A stretch of DNA of 64,000 bases, taken from the NCBI GenBank assembly GCA_900169235.1, contig FWCC01000162.1:1-64000 (forward strand), read 5' to 3'. Below are positions 10,042 through 21,761 of this stretch, piece by piece. How positions within the stretch are numbered: position 1 is the stretch's first letter; each line of letters starts with the position of its first letter. The notes under the pieces were generated by a model. That model was given only the letters and a program-made list of their open reading frames with translations, was not told the origin of the DNA and made no database searches. This DNA is from Zarea fungicola (Eukaryota; Ascomycota; Sordariomycetes; Hypocreales; Cordycipitaceae). Both the position numbers and the translations under genes were made by a program.

Positions 10042-12489
10042 TTATAGTATGTTGCCTTGCTCGGCATCAATCCAGTTCATGGCGTCGTCTGCCCACGCAT
10101 CCAGCAACCCATCATCTCCCATGCCCTCTGCAAACGAGAGCGGCGGTATGTCCAGCGGCTTGCCCATGCTCCCATTCCATAGCGGAAAGTAACTATCCAT
10201 GGACCCGTCCAACATGGGACACTTGGCGCTCCGCGGAAGCTGTATCTGCTGCACCCGCTGCTGTTGCTGCTGCTCCTCTTGCTCCTGTAGCAAGGCTAGG
10301 CGCTTTTTATACTTTTCCGCCACGACAGCAATGACGATTTTGCTAGCCGATGCGACATCGGTGCCCTTTGCTGCGAATTTCTGTGGATGATGACGAGCAG
10401 GGGGATGAGGATCAGGAAGGGGATCCGTGTTGGTCATGCTCTCGAGAAAGGCTTCAAAACCGAGCTGATCACGCGCCCATGCGCTATCGTACTCGGGACA
10501 GTCAGGCAGAGGAAAGGAGAGGCGCATGGAGACGACGATTGCGAGTACGAGACGGCCCCAGTCGCCCGTGGAGAAGTAGCTGAGAGTGCTGTGGGAGATG
10601 GCAGCGCCAGGGTCGGTGAAGAGGGCAAGAAACCGGGCGACGGTCAGGACGCAGGATGCGAGGCGGCCAGTGGTGGGACGGAACGGGTCAGCGGCGGAGG
10701 ACGGTCCTGAGAGTAAAGATGAGCCGGATTGGGGTTTGAATGTTGGCATTCGGAGGATAGAGTCGCCTAGAAGGAAGAATTCAGTGAACAAGGTCTGTAG
10801 GCGTACTGGCACTAATATTCGTTTTTTCCCCGTCAGTCGTAGACTTTTCCTAATAGTCAGACGAAATAGAAATGAAGAGTAGCAATAATTACATGTATTA
10901 GCCACTTGATGCGGAAGGCTCGCCTGCTGTTCCCTAAATTGTGCTTCAAGACCTCGGAATACGAGGCTGTTGTTGAGCTGCTGACTCATATCAGTGGTGT
11001 TACGGCGTGCTCGGCCATCGTCTACGACTGCCCACGCATCGCGAGCCGTGTGGGCGAGGCGGGCAAGAGAGGCGAGGACGGTATCGCCGGCGCACTCGGC
11101 GTGTTGGGTGAGGAGCGTGCAGCAGTGCTCCGTCCAGGATGTGAATGGGACAGGTCCTGTGCGATGGAATTGCCATGTTACTGCGGAGCTGTCGATTGAT
11201 CTTAGCCTTTATTTCCCGCAACCATGCATAAATCTATACCCATTCTCGAGGAATAGGTGGCTGCTTACGAAGAGGAGAGATAGTATTGAGTAATATAGGC
11301 ACGGATAGCATCAAGCCGCTCTGGCGTCATGGGTTCAGCTGCGGCGGCAGTTTCACCACTGGTGTCGACGTCTAGTTCGAGGTCATGCACCAAGTCAGCG
11401 GCCATGCGGGTATACTGGAAGACTTGTTTGACTCGAGGTCTAAGATGAAACGGATACCTTTTTGCCCCGACAAAATTAGCTTCTCGTCATAATCTACGAA
11501 ATCAGTGGCCACTTACCAGAGGCAGTAGATCAGTATCCCTTGGAGAAGCTCAACGCTCCGCTCACCACCCGCAACCAGTTTGAGCGCAAACACTTTGCGA
11601 AACTCCTCATCGTACAGGTTATGCCCCTGTAGCGTCCTCGATCCCGCCGCTGCCGCAAGAATGGCCAGAAGCACAAATGGCCGTGTCTGCGCCAAGTCCT
11701 GCACCGTAACGTCCTCGGGGAGGATGATGCACGGGCAAAATTCGAGCATAAAGCGAAAGGTGGCGAGTAGCGACTCCGCGGAGGCAATGTTGAATGTGGG
11801 ACGAGCTTGCATGTTGTGGACGGTATGTAGTGACCCTGTTGTCGCTAGTGTTGCGGATGCTGCTGCTGCTGTTGTTGAGTGTGTCGTCGATGACGGGCTA
11901 CTGCTGGACGCGGCACCCTCAGATGCGCTCATCCAGGGAAAGGGCGACGAGGATGCTGCAGAGGAGGCAGTAGGGTTTGGATCTTGGGGTAAGAGACTCT
12001 CTATGTAAATGGAGTGGGATTCTCGGAGGGCTTCAAAGGAAGACGATGACAACATCTCGTGAGGCTGCGCGAGGGGAATATCTATTGTGAATGAGCCAGA
12101 CGGCTTTGGTGGTGGTGGATGCTGCTGATTATCGAAGTCCCTTGGGATATAGTCAGTTCCCGTTTTGTCACTTGCCGCATTCAAAATATCTACACAGGTT
12201 CAAAAGGAAATACATACAGGTTGGTCTTATTTGGGCGCCGCCTTCGTGGACCGGTCCTAGATACGCATTCCTTTTTGGACAAGAGACATCTGAACAACAG
12301 AATTGTGAGTTGAATGCATGAAGGAGTGAGTGCAGCAGAAAAAATTTCATACTTTTGACAGACACCAGGCTCTTCACTTGGCAAACACCGAATCTTGGCC
12401 ACGCGACAGGCTTCACAGGCAGTTTGGATACGTTTCCGACCAGATGTCCCGTCGGGGGTGCCGCCTTGAGCTCTCACTGGACAGGACAT
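10042..12489 (-). CDS. Zn2Cys6 fungal transcription factor
   Basis: Putative nuclear regulator with a Gal4-type binuclear zinc cluster. Minus-strand exons: 12489-12353, 12289-12218, 12140-11517, 11457-11269, 11188-10893, 10811-10042 (695 residues; total divisible by three). The cluster cysteines are C25, C28, C35, C44, C47 and C54, followed by a basic RRRRP linker; the first intron cuts the cluster between C44 and C47. The middle region shows the fungal-specific transcription factor pattern (LLQGILIYCLW, FHLRPRVKQVFQ, VTWQFHRTGPVPFTSW, LQTLFTEFFLLGD). A Gln run (EEQQQQQ) and an acidic hydrophobic C-terminus (GLLDAWADDAMNWIDAEQ) suggest an activation domain. The last intron (81 nt) is in frame and the third exon's acceptor (CCCAAG) is the least certain. 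It is divergent from the GH3 glucosidase, which it might regulate (inference). Target unknown. Confidence 0.88.
10259..10290 (-). repeat. Glutamine-coding trinucleotide repeat
   Basis: A CTG/TTG/CTC-type trinucleotide run, read on the minus strand as Gln/Glu codons, inside the C-terminal half of the Zn2Cys6 gene. Such tracts vary in length between strains. Confidence 0.6.
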
Positions 12490-13735
12490 GGCATGTGTGT
12501 ATGTGCATGTGGTAAGGGGCTCTGGAAGCAGTAGCCTGACTGTGGGCTACGGTCGGGCTACGGTGGCTTGGAATATGAACAATATGTCGTTTTCATTCGG
12601 CGGTATTGCGCGTTTTGATTATGGGAAGATGGAGAGGAGTTGAGTGCCGTGGGCGTCCGGGATGAACAGTGCTTGCTAAATCCGGGCAGCATCGGATCTT
12701 ATTAGATTTGGCGTTCGTGGGGTTTAAAGTGGCGAAACCGGCATGGGTAGCCGGCCAGATTTACTTTTCTTTTCCTTGAGTCTCTCTGCAAACGTCCCTG
12801 CTTCCCTGGGAAATTACTTCACACTTTCTGCATTTTCTTTTTGGTTAAATGTCGCTTTCAGTAATTTACCTCTTTGTTAAAGGGAACCTATCCCGCATCA
12901 TGTATGTTCCACTCCAGGCAAACCCGGCGTCCATCACTGATTCCCGCGTCAGCAGGATCCAAAGGTTCGATTCCCTAATATATTAAAGACGTTATACTTC
13001 TTTCTTCATCGCCCATTCTACGCATCCGTGGGGCACAACTGGCCTGCTGCGAGCTTCAAAACAAAATCTCGCCTCGGTGTAGGGTAGCCTTTGGGCACGT
13101 CCATATACAAAGCTGTCGAACTGGTCAATATATGCAACAGGGTGTGCCCTGCTATCTTGGTGCACCCGCCGGCCGGAAACCTGCATGAACTAGAACGCTG
13201 AACTTATAGCTACTTGCATTTTTGTTTTCCTTTTGATGCGCTGCCTTGTCGAATGTGGAGATGCTAAAAGCCGTCGGCGTGCGGGGAAATTGGCCGTCTG
13301 GGTCGCATCATGCTTTGCTTTTTATGGGCAATGACGGGTAGATCCAAAGTACTTCTTGTTGTGAAATTATCGCCCGATACAAGTTACCCGTCCTTGGAAT
13401 TTCATTTCATTTTGAAAAGGCGGCTCGTGGTTGTTGTAGGCGATTTACTTGGTACGACAAGGTCCCTTACATGTAGAGACAATGTCTTTGGCCAGAGGCG
13501 GCTTGTAATTTACTGTGCTCTCTGCTTCCCCGCGAACGATGAGACCTAAATAGATCTTCATTTAACACACGTCACACCCCCTTGGGATGTGGTACCCCAT
13601 TACCAAGTCAGCGTGACACGCAGGCACGATGGAGCTGTTGCGTTCCCCTTAACTGTGCGAGATGCCCATGCACCCGTGAGAGCATTCTGCTGCGACGAAC
13701 TCCTATTCTTAGTTACATGACAGTATCTCATAGCT
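12490..13735. promoter_or_regulatory. Divergent intergenic region between Zn2Cys6 gene and GH3 gene
   Basis: About 1.25 kb upstream of both divergent genes. It includes CGG-containing stretches (for example around 12550-12600), which Zn2Cys6 proteins typically bind, but I could not define a specific operator. No coding frame here is convincing. Confidence 0.45.
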
Positions 13736-16415
13736 ATGTTTTTACCACGACTTACATTTCTGCTGTTGCTTCCTCGGGTTGTAGGTAATCAGCTGCTTTT
13801 CAGGGCTGAAGCTGATGAATACCATACCTCACCATTGGTAATTCCATCACGCAAGTAGACTCGTGCTCACACTCATAAGAGTAGCCATTAACAATATTTT
13901 TCAGCTCCAATGATCGGCGGTGATGAATGGGCAGATGCCTTTGTCAAGGCCAAGCGCATGGTGGACAAGATGACACTTGAAGAAAAGGTGAGTCCATTTC
14001 ACCACTCATTTTAATAATGCGCGCTAAGATCAATCTCAAGGTTAGCTTGACGAGTGGTGTCGACCTCAAGTCGGGCTGTTCCGGCAGCATTGGTGGTATT
14101 CCAAGACTCAAGTTTCCGGGCATGTGCCTCAATGATGCCGGCAACGGTGTTCGCGCAACCGACTTTGTAAGCGGCTTTGCCAGTGGCATCGGCGTTGGAG
14201 CTAGGTAAATACAGCACCCATGCAAATGTTATGGCAGGAATACTAATACACCGTGTAGCTGGAACAAAGACTTGGCCCGTCAGCGGGGTGTGGCCCTTGG
14301 AGGTGAAAATAAACGAAAAGGTGTCAATATCATGCTGGGACCTGTTGTAGGCCCTGCATGGACCGTCGTCAAAGGTGGCCGCAATTGGGAGGGCTCATCA
14401 GCTGATCCATACCTTTCCGGTGCTCTCTCCGCAGAGACGATACAAGGCGTACAGAGCCAGAATGTTATTACCAGTGTCAAAGTGAGCAACATATATCGTC
14501 ATGCATGAAAGTGTTCGCTAACAATAGGTAGCATTTTATAGGCAATGAGCAGGAGCTTTACCGCTCGCTTGATGGCGATGTTCAGGCCGTCTCATCCAAT
14601 ATTGACGACAAAACTATGCACGAACTGTATCTTTGGTATGTAATCTGTAAACCTACCGTTAGACACTGGCCAACACGTACAGGCCATTTCAAGATGCAGT
14701 CAAGGCCGGTACCGCCAACGTCATGTGCTCTTATAATCGCCTCAACCAGACGTATGCCTGCGGTAGCAGTAAGATACTCAACGGAATACTGAAGCAAGAA
14801 CTTGGATTTCAGGTATGAAAAGATCACGCACAGACTAAGAGCGGGACTCACTGTCGTTTCAGGGTTTCGTTGTTTCAGACTGGGGAGCTCTGCACGCTTT
14901 TGCCGACGCACCAAACGGCCTCGACATGGGTATGCCGAATGCAAATCCGTTATGGGGTGACAACCTCATTAATGCTGTCAAAAACGGCACTCTTGCTGAG
15001 TCGCGTGTGACAGATATGGCAATGAGGTTAGAGATGATCTCACCACAAATCCTTCAGATTGCTTGCTAACAATTCTCAGGATCATTGCCTCTTGGTATCA
15101 CCTCAAGCAAAACCAAGCTGACTTTCCGCCTCCCGGCATTGGCATGCCCGGGAATCTAACTACACCCCACAATAGAGTTGACGCACGCAATCCAGCCGAC
15201 ATGCCCATAATTCTCCAAGGAGCCATTGAGAGCCACGTGCTAGTCAAGAACGAAAAGGACACGCTGCCCCTCAAGGCACCGAGGATGATATCCGTCTTTG
15301 GATACTCGGCTAATACACCACCAAAGTGGACTGCCGACGAAGATACAGCTGGCACATGGCGATATGGGCTGGCACCTGTCTTTGAGCTCGACCCAGCTAT
15401 CAGCCCCATCGGCCAACGAGGCACAATGTTTGGCGCAGGCGGCTCTGGCGCGATTACACCGCAGACACACACATCACCACTAGATGCCCTCGTCGCCCGC
15501 GCCGCCAAAGACGGCTTCACGCTCATACAAGACCTCAAGTCGGCCAAGCCCACCGTCAACCCGGCCACGGACACCTGCATCGTCTTTGGCAATGCCTGGG
15601 CCCGTGAAGGCAACGACCGCCCACAGCTCGAGGACGACTATACCGACACAATGATTCTCACCGTAGCAGACCAGTGCTCCAGGACGGTAGTCGTCTTGCA
15701 CAACGCCGGACCGCGTCTCGTCGGCAACTTCATCGACCACCCTAACGTCACGGCGCTGCTCTTTGGCCACCTACCAGGCCAGCTGAGCGGCGACGCCATC
15801 GTGGCTCTCCTTTGGGGCGACGCAAACCCGTCTGGCAGGCTGCCATACACCGTAGCTCAGACGGCGGCCGACTACGGGCCGCTGCTCGATCCTGCATCCA
15901 GTAACCCCGGTAATAAGTCGCCGCAGGCATACTTTCCGCAGGGAATTTATATCGACTACAAGTATTTTGAGAGAGAGCGCATTGTGCCACGCTACGAGTT
16001 TGGGTTCGGATTGAGCTACACACGTTTTGATTACTCGCACATTGTTCTGGTCCAACCGCCGACCCTTCCCGCCGAGTATCCGAGCGGCGCGATTGTGAGT
16101 GGTGGACAGAGCGATCTCTGGGAGGTGATTGCAACCGTCAAGTTCACTCTCGTGAACGGTGGCAAGGTTACGGGAGCGGAGGCGGCACAGCTCTATGTGA
16201 GGCTTCCGGGTGTGCGCGCAAAGCAGCTCAGGGGCTTTGCAAAGCCAGTGCTAGGGCCGGGCGAGGTGACAAAGGTATCACTTGATTTGACAAGGAGAGA
16301 CTTGAGTATCTGGAACACGGAGAAACAAGTGTGGCAGCTACAGAGAGGTAGTTATGAGTTGTACATTGGTCGGAGCAGTCGCAAGCTGCCACTCAAGGCG
16401 GTCCTGACCATCTAA
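13736..16415 (+). CDS. Secreted beta-glucosidase, glycoside hydrolase family 3
   Basis: Predicted extracellular enzyme releasing terminal beta-D-glucose from cello-oligosaccharides or glucosides. Eight exons: 13736-13784, 13905-13987, 14041-14204, 14259-14481, 14532-14635, 14683-14812, 14863-15026, 15080-16415 (750 residues). The first exon codes a signal peptide ([16 protein letters not shown]) and joins with a phase-1 intron to give an Ala at the likely cleavage site; this exon is the least certain. GH3 marks in order: [22 protein letters not shown], the substrate-binding Lys/His of [10 protein letters not shown], the nucleophile Asp257 in GFVVSDWG, then the (alpha/beta)6 domain ([29 protein letters not shown]) and a C-terminal fibronectin-III-like domain ([14 protein letters not shown]). 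The length fits the family. It lies divergent from a Zn2Cys6 gene. Exact substrate is not readable. Confidence 0.93.
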
Positions 16416-16619
16416 AGTCCCCTATGGTAGAGAGAGTTCTGCAGTTTGAGGAGTTCAAATACAAGATGTGATATATCCAAGTAAAATAAAAATGGGTAGT
16501 GTCGAGAATTCAATGTCAATGCAAACCCCACATTGCCAGATGATCCGGCTCCTGTGGTAAACCCAGTTTCTTACCAAGTCTAGTTGGGCGCAAGTTAAGG
16601 ACCTTGAGGAAGGAAGAGA

Positions 16620-16647
16620 TCGATATAGTAATATATCGATATAGTAA
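16620..16647 (+). repeat. 12-bp direct repeat pair
   Basis: The sequence TCGATATAGTAA occurs at 16620-16631 and again at 16636-16647 with a 4-nt spacer. Confidence 0.6.
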
Positions 16648-16704
16648 ATGTTTACAATAGGACGCGAATAACGAGGATGAAGAGAATACATCCCGGGGGG
16701 GGAT

Positions 16705-16737
16705 CTCACTTTGGACTCACTTTGGACTCGCTTTGGC
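16705..16737 (+). repeat. 11-bp tandem repeat, three units
   Basis: CTCACTTTGGA repeats exactly at 16705-16715 and 16716-16726, followed by a third unit with two changes at 16727-16737. Confidence 0.7.
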
Positions 16738-18459
16738 CGAATGTTTGTGCCTGAGACGTTTGTAAAACGCCACACCATATACATATCTGAGACTTCTAGG
16801 TGACAAAACGCACAAAAATATTAAAGTAAAAAGTCTAATAACTCACAATTCCATTTCAGCTGCTGATAAAAGCTCACACCCATCTGCCAGCTACTAGAGC
16901 TGGTGACAGATCTACCTGTCACAGACATAAACATTGCGCAAGAGAACGAAGACTTAGCCCCTCTATGGCTAAAAGGCAGTTTTATTTTGTATCAGCCGAG
17001 GCCGGATTCGTGAATTCCTCGATGTGTCTGTGTGCTGCTCGAAGTGAACATCGAGTCCCCGTTTGCGAGCCAACGTGCAGAGGCGTTGTGGCGGGGATGA
17101 AAAGGCCGCATACTGTAGTGGCATTCGAAACCTTTCTCTAAAGGCAGGGCAATCAGATGACCAGGAATCCTGAATATTCCATTCAGTAAATGCCACGTTG
17201 ACGGCTCTCAAAATGACTCATGAAGCCGAGATAAGCCTACAACAAGAGCATTGTCTTGGAACAACGTTACTCCTTAGAATACGACACCAATCGCGACGCA
17301 TAGATTTCGTTATTCATAATTCTTTTAATATCAAGTCCGCAATCAAGTTAGTTTTCGGATTTTAGCGACGAGCCCCGTTGGACAGTGGGGACATTGTCGC
17401 TCCGGACAATCCCAGCTCGAAGAGTGCAACGCAACTATTATCTTGTCGGGATGGACGTGCTTCTGACTCTTGGCACAGTCAGCAGACGCAAGTACCGTCC
17501 AATTAAATATTGTATCATATCTGCATAAATTTTTTGCCGTTATCGCTGCAGAAGCCTGTAGCTGACAGGAATGTTAACCCCAGTCATGCTGATTCGCGAT
17601 TTTGGACGGACAGATTCTGAGATGATGGCTGATACGTTGCAGTTTACTTTGGATGGCTTTATATTTACCGGATGTTTTGATACTACCGCTTGACGTCTAA
17701 ATGAGGCGACGATCTACTCTGTGTGCTTCGATGGAAAAATGAATCTCTCCGAGACCAGGGCAAGAAAGTGAGATTCAAGATACCTTCCAAAAGCAGGGGC
17801 ATTAGCGCGCTGCCATTTAAACTACATTGGGAAGTTGGTCACTATATGCGTAACTTTGTAAGCTGATCCCCCATGCAATGGATCGAACATTTTCTCTTGG
17901 TATTTGTCACGCTGCCATGCTTGGCATAGGTCTGTGACTTTCCTGCTCAAATCATCCGTGTCCAAGGCTCCTTGCGTCCAGTTTGCCTGCAGCCGAATGT
18001 TGGCCCGAGTTTGGCCGCACGGGGTGGGCGAGGGGATGGACAACTGAATGGGTCGTTCCCCGCCCTCAGCTGTTGAGGAACCAACTACACGGGCTTGGAT
18101 GGACCTCTTATATAAACTAAATGCGCCTCGTGAAGCAATACCTCGGAGGATGTGGTACGTTTATGTATTCATTGTAGTTTTGTGTAAGCAGAGAAAAATC
18201 GCTCAAGTGTGCGGTGTCGCATGATCAAGAAGAGACAAGTCATGATGCTTGCCGGCCGAAATAGGGTGGCTGTTATTCCCTGCAACTGCCGCTGGAACCG
18301 AAGGTTATCCCCCCACGCCAAAATGCCGAGTCACGATTGCAATTGGTGCGAGGTTGGTCTGGATTGAAGTCCATCCCACATCAGCCCTCAATGCTTCCAC
18401 TGACCTCACCTGCCCCATTCGTCTGGTCTTGAAATGGTAAGCGTTGGCGTGTGAAAAGT

Positions 18460-18468
18460 TTATCAGAT
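18460..18468 (-). promoter_or_regulatory. Iron-GATA factor (SreA-type) binding site candidate
   Basis: TTATCAGAT on the plus strand is the reverse complement of ATCTGATAA, matching the ATCWGATAA consensus described for fungal iron repressors of the SreA/SRE class. It lies about 500 bp upstream of the ferric reductase start. A single 9-mer match is only suggestive, but the gene context is right. Confidence 0.45.
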
Positions 18469-18969
18469 GTGGGCCACTGATGGGACTTTTTTATCAATCT
18501 ATGGCGTCTGAGAGGATCTACAAGAGGCCTGGTGGATTGTGGATTTGTCCGACGCCGAACCGACAAGTGCCCTGTAGCCCACTCACACAAACAAAAAAAG
18601 GTCTAGATGCTTAAATTATAAGAATCAAAGTTGCCTTTTAATCTGATTCCCTGCGTATACGTATCTTTCTAGTTGACAGGTCCCCTCTGTGGAGTATGCG
18701 GACTTTGTCCATGCCGGTAGGACTGTTTGTTGAGCCGCTGGCCGTTTTTCTCCATTATCGGAGAAGACAGGAAGAAATTTCTTTACTAGATAAAAAAAGA
18801 CAACTACATTTTTATTTTGGGTCTATTAAATAGAGTGCTACTACCCTGCCACGTTTCTTTTTGGCGAGCGTTGGACTGTTGTTCTCTGAAGAATCCATTT
18901 GCTCCTAGTTCCCATCTGGAGCTGCTAGACGGTCTCAGCAAGCACTGGTTTGGACAGGGTACCTAAGAC

Positions 18970-21403
18970 ATGCGTTTATACACCCAGATTCTGCCCATAC
19001 TACTGGCAGCGGGGGCTTTTGCCGCCAAGCCTCTGGGCGATGAAGTGTGCGTTGCATCCTGTTACGACGCCCTGCTCGCCACCAAGTATGCCGGCGCCAA
19101 CGACAAGGCTCAGCTGGCTTGTACGAACCCGTTGCGTATACAGTCCACTTACTACTGTGTCTTGGAGCATTGTGCAAACGAGGGTGAAAAGGCACTCGCC
19201 ACCGGCATTGCGTGGTGGGTAGGTAGCTGCAAGAATTCGTCCAAGATCATCACTGTAAAAAGCTACCACACCGCTGTCTCCAACATTACAGAAAAGTACC
19301 TGGCTGGCCTACCAAAGGTGGATCAAAAGGCCAAGACCGTCTTCCAGGGCCCGGCAGTGCCGTCACAAGCCAACTGGCTCTTCATTTGGGACGCAGTCTT
19401 TACCTATGCCGACAACAGGCGATTCAATGATGACATCTGGTAATTATTAACACGCTTCCATGTCGAGTGCTCGTTTATCAAAGTTTGCTGACAGTTTCCT
19501 TTCTCAAGTCTGTGTATATGGGGTTTTTGGGGATTGGTCCTTGTCCTCGGAACCTGCAAACGACTCTGGTCACTTGCCTCCCGATACCAGAATGTCTCGA
19601 CTGAAAAGCAAAATGGCCCACTCAGTGTCTCCGGAAAAGCAGCGAAGTGGCTAAATATCAATTTGTTCGAAGCACCTACGGGAAAACGCAATCATCATGA
19701 ACCATGGGGCGGGATAACTCTGCCACTACGAATCCAGACAATCATCATTTTGCTTTATGTCGCTATGCACATTGCTGTTGTGTCGGTTCGGTACCGCATC
19801 TACGATGACAGCTTTTAGTAAGTTCAACGCAAGAAGTTTATTTCAAGAAGAAGTAGAAGGCCTCTCGATCAAGCTAACGCCTTGCCTAGCTATAGAACTA
19901 GGAAAGCGCAGCTATATCGCTATATTGGAGATCGACTCGCCAGCATGCTCTACGCCAGCCTACCATTCGTCTTCCTGTTCGGCGCCCGATCGAGTCCGCT
20001 TCCGATCATGACGGGATGGAGCTACCGCACTCTCAGCCTCTTTCACCGTTGGGTTGCCATTGTCTTGCTCCTTGAGGGGTTGATTCACGGCTGCGTCTTT
20101 TCCGCATTCGAGGTCAACGACAAGACGGGTTGGGATAACTACCGTACCCACTTGAGAACAGATGACGTGTTCCGGTCCGGAATTATTATGGTGACTTCGC
20201 TGAGTATTTCTGCCAGCCTTGCGATACCCAAGGTGCGACAAGTAGCCTATGAGGTCTTCAAGATTGGGCACATTGCCATGACCATTGTGTTTTTGGGAAA
20301 CTATATGAAGTATGTATCTAGTTTCTCAAACCACCAGTCTTCTTTTTCTAACGATTTCCTTTAGTCACATTGAAGATCAGTTTGCAGGCAAATACGTGGT
20401 CTGGATCTGGGTTTGTGTTGGTATTTGGGCCAGTGACTACTTCTTCCGCATTGTGCGCATCGTCTGGCTCAATATCAATCTTCTCCTTGGAAATGACAAC
20501 CGAGCTATCGCCAGCTACAGCGAGGAGACAGGCATGATCCGTTTGCAGGTACATTCCTCCAGTAAGCTCTCGCAGCAGACTCCTGGCAAGTACTACTTCC
20601 TACACTTGGGAGGCTGGCGAATTTGGGAGAACCACCCGTTCAGCCTGGCTGGTACTTCGACTGGCGAGAGTGCGGGGGAAGTCGCTGTGGTAGACTCCTC
20701 GGACAGTGAAAAACGCAGCCCCGTTGCCACGGCTCAGCCTGAAGGCACAGAGCTGGTCAGCGGACAGTCGTACAGGACCTTCATGATTCGTCCCCGAACC
20801 GGCTTCACCCGCCGTCTGCGTGATTCCATTATCAAGCAGGACAAATCCGGCGTCGCTCGTTTCCGTGTGGTACTAGAGGGCCCGTATGGCAGCGTTGCGA
20901 ACTTTGCTGGCTGTAATGAGATTCTCTTTGTTGCTGGTGGCAGCGGTATAACCGCCGTTATTCCTTATCTTCGCCACATTTTTGAGGATGCGAACCAGGG
21001 CGCGCCATGCCCCAACGTCCGTCTCGTGTGGGTTATGCGACAGGCTGGGTTTGCTCGTGACGTTCTTGCCAACGATTTGCGTCTTGTCGAGGCCTCACAA
21101 AACGCCACCACCAAACTTCAGATTGAGATTTATGTCTCCTCAGGGGCTACTGAAGACAGCACTACAGAAAAGAGCGACTCCGAGAATACGGCATCAAGCC
21201 AGCCAGACTCGCGATTTACTTACCGCAAGCCTGTTATGGGTGAGGTTATCCGAGAATACGTCTCAGCTACCCAGAGCAGCAAGCCTGCGGTGTTTGTCTG
21301 TGGCCCGGCACGAATGGCTGATGAGGTACGTGCTGCGGTGAGAAAGGAAGCTAGATCAGTCGCCAGTGACGTGAAACTGTTTGAGGAAGTTTACGGATGG
21401 TGA
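18970..21403 (+). CDS. Ferric/cupric reductase transmembrane protein (FRE family)
   Basis: Plasma-membrane flavocytochrome that reduces extracellular Fe(III) or Cu(II) with cytosolic NADPH for high-affinity uptake. Exons 18970-19439, 19509-19817, 19890-20309, 20365-21403 give 745 residues. A signal peptide (MRLYTQILPILLAAGAFA) precedes an extracellular domain with paired cysteines and NIT/NSS glycosylation sites, up to about residue 156. Transmembrane helices follow (GLVLVLG, IQTIIILLYVAMHIAVVSV) and the ferric reductase core with haem-ligand histidines in LFHRWVA, LIHGCVF and GHIAMT. The cytosolic part shows FAD-binding HPFSLAG and NADPH-binding GGSGITAVIPYL and VFVCGPARM. The intron branch sites GCTGAC, GCTAAC and TCTAAC support the joins; the first acceptor (CTCAAG) was chosen because it restores the frame. 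A candidate iron-GATA site lies upstream. Confidence 0.94.
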
Positions 21404-21761
21404 TTCACTGTCCAATTTTTTTTTTCAGTTTTCTTTTCAGTTTTTGCGATATTTTTTTACAGAATATGTTTATAGACAGACATAGACATAGACGCATGGG
21501 GTTTCACGACAGAGCATATTCATTTACATTGTTACAAGCATCAACAACGTTGCCAGTTGAAATTTATTTAAATTTCATTATAAAATGCACTATCATCGAA
21601 GTTTAATTATGTTCATGTGTAAAGACTATGCCCAGGTACGTCATTCTTGTCTTGAACTTGGCAGCCATGTCCTAGCCAATCCGTTAGTGGCACGGCCCAA
21701 TTTTTAAGAAATAAAGCTTCAACTTACCGTATAAAGCGTAGCCTTATCAGCATGCAACTAA
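21404..21761. other. Short convergent intergenic region
   Basis: Lies between the convergent ferric reductase and cysteine-rich genes; AT-rich with T tracts at 21417-21430, consistent with two 3' UTRs. No gene seen. Confidence 0.6.

Larger units (their letters stand above)
16416..18969. other. AT-rich intergenic region with small repeats
   Basis: No gene is convincing. It holds two small direct-repeat blocks (16620-16647 and 16705-16737), a C/G run at 16693-16700, a TATATAA-like sequence near 18110 and, near the right end, the upstream region of the ferric reductase with a GATA-type site at 18460-18468. A minus-strand frame at about 17822-18043 has coding-like composition but no ATG and no recognisable family. 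Confidence 0.5.

Noticed and set aside
12964..12976. GGTTCGATTCC, matching a tRNA B-box
   Set aside because: Flanks do not form a T-stem and no A-box lies upstream, so no tRNA gene can be folded.
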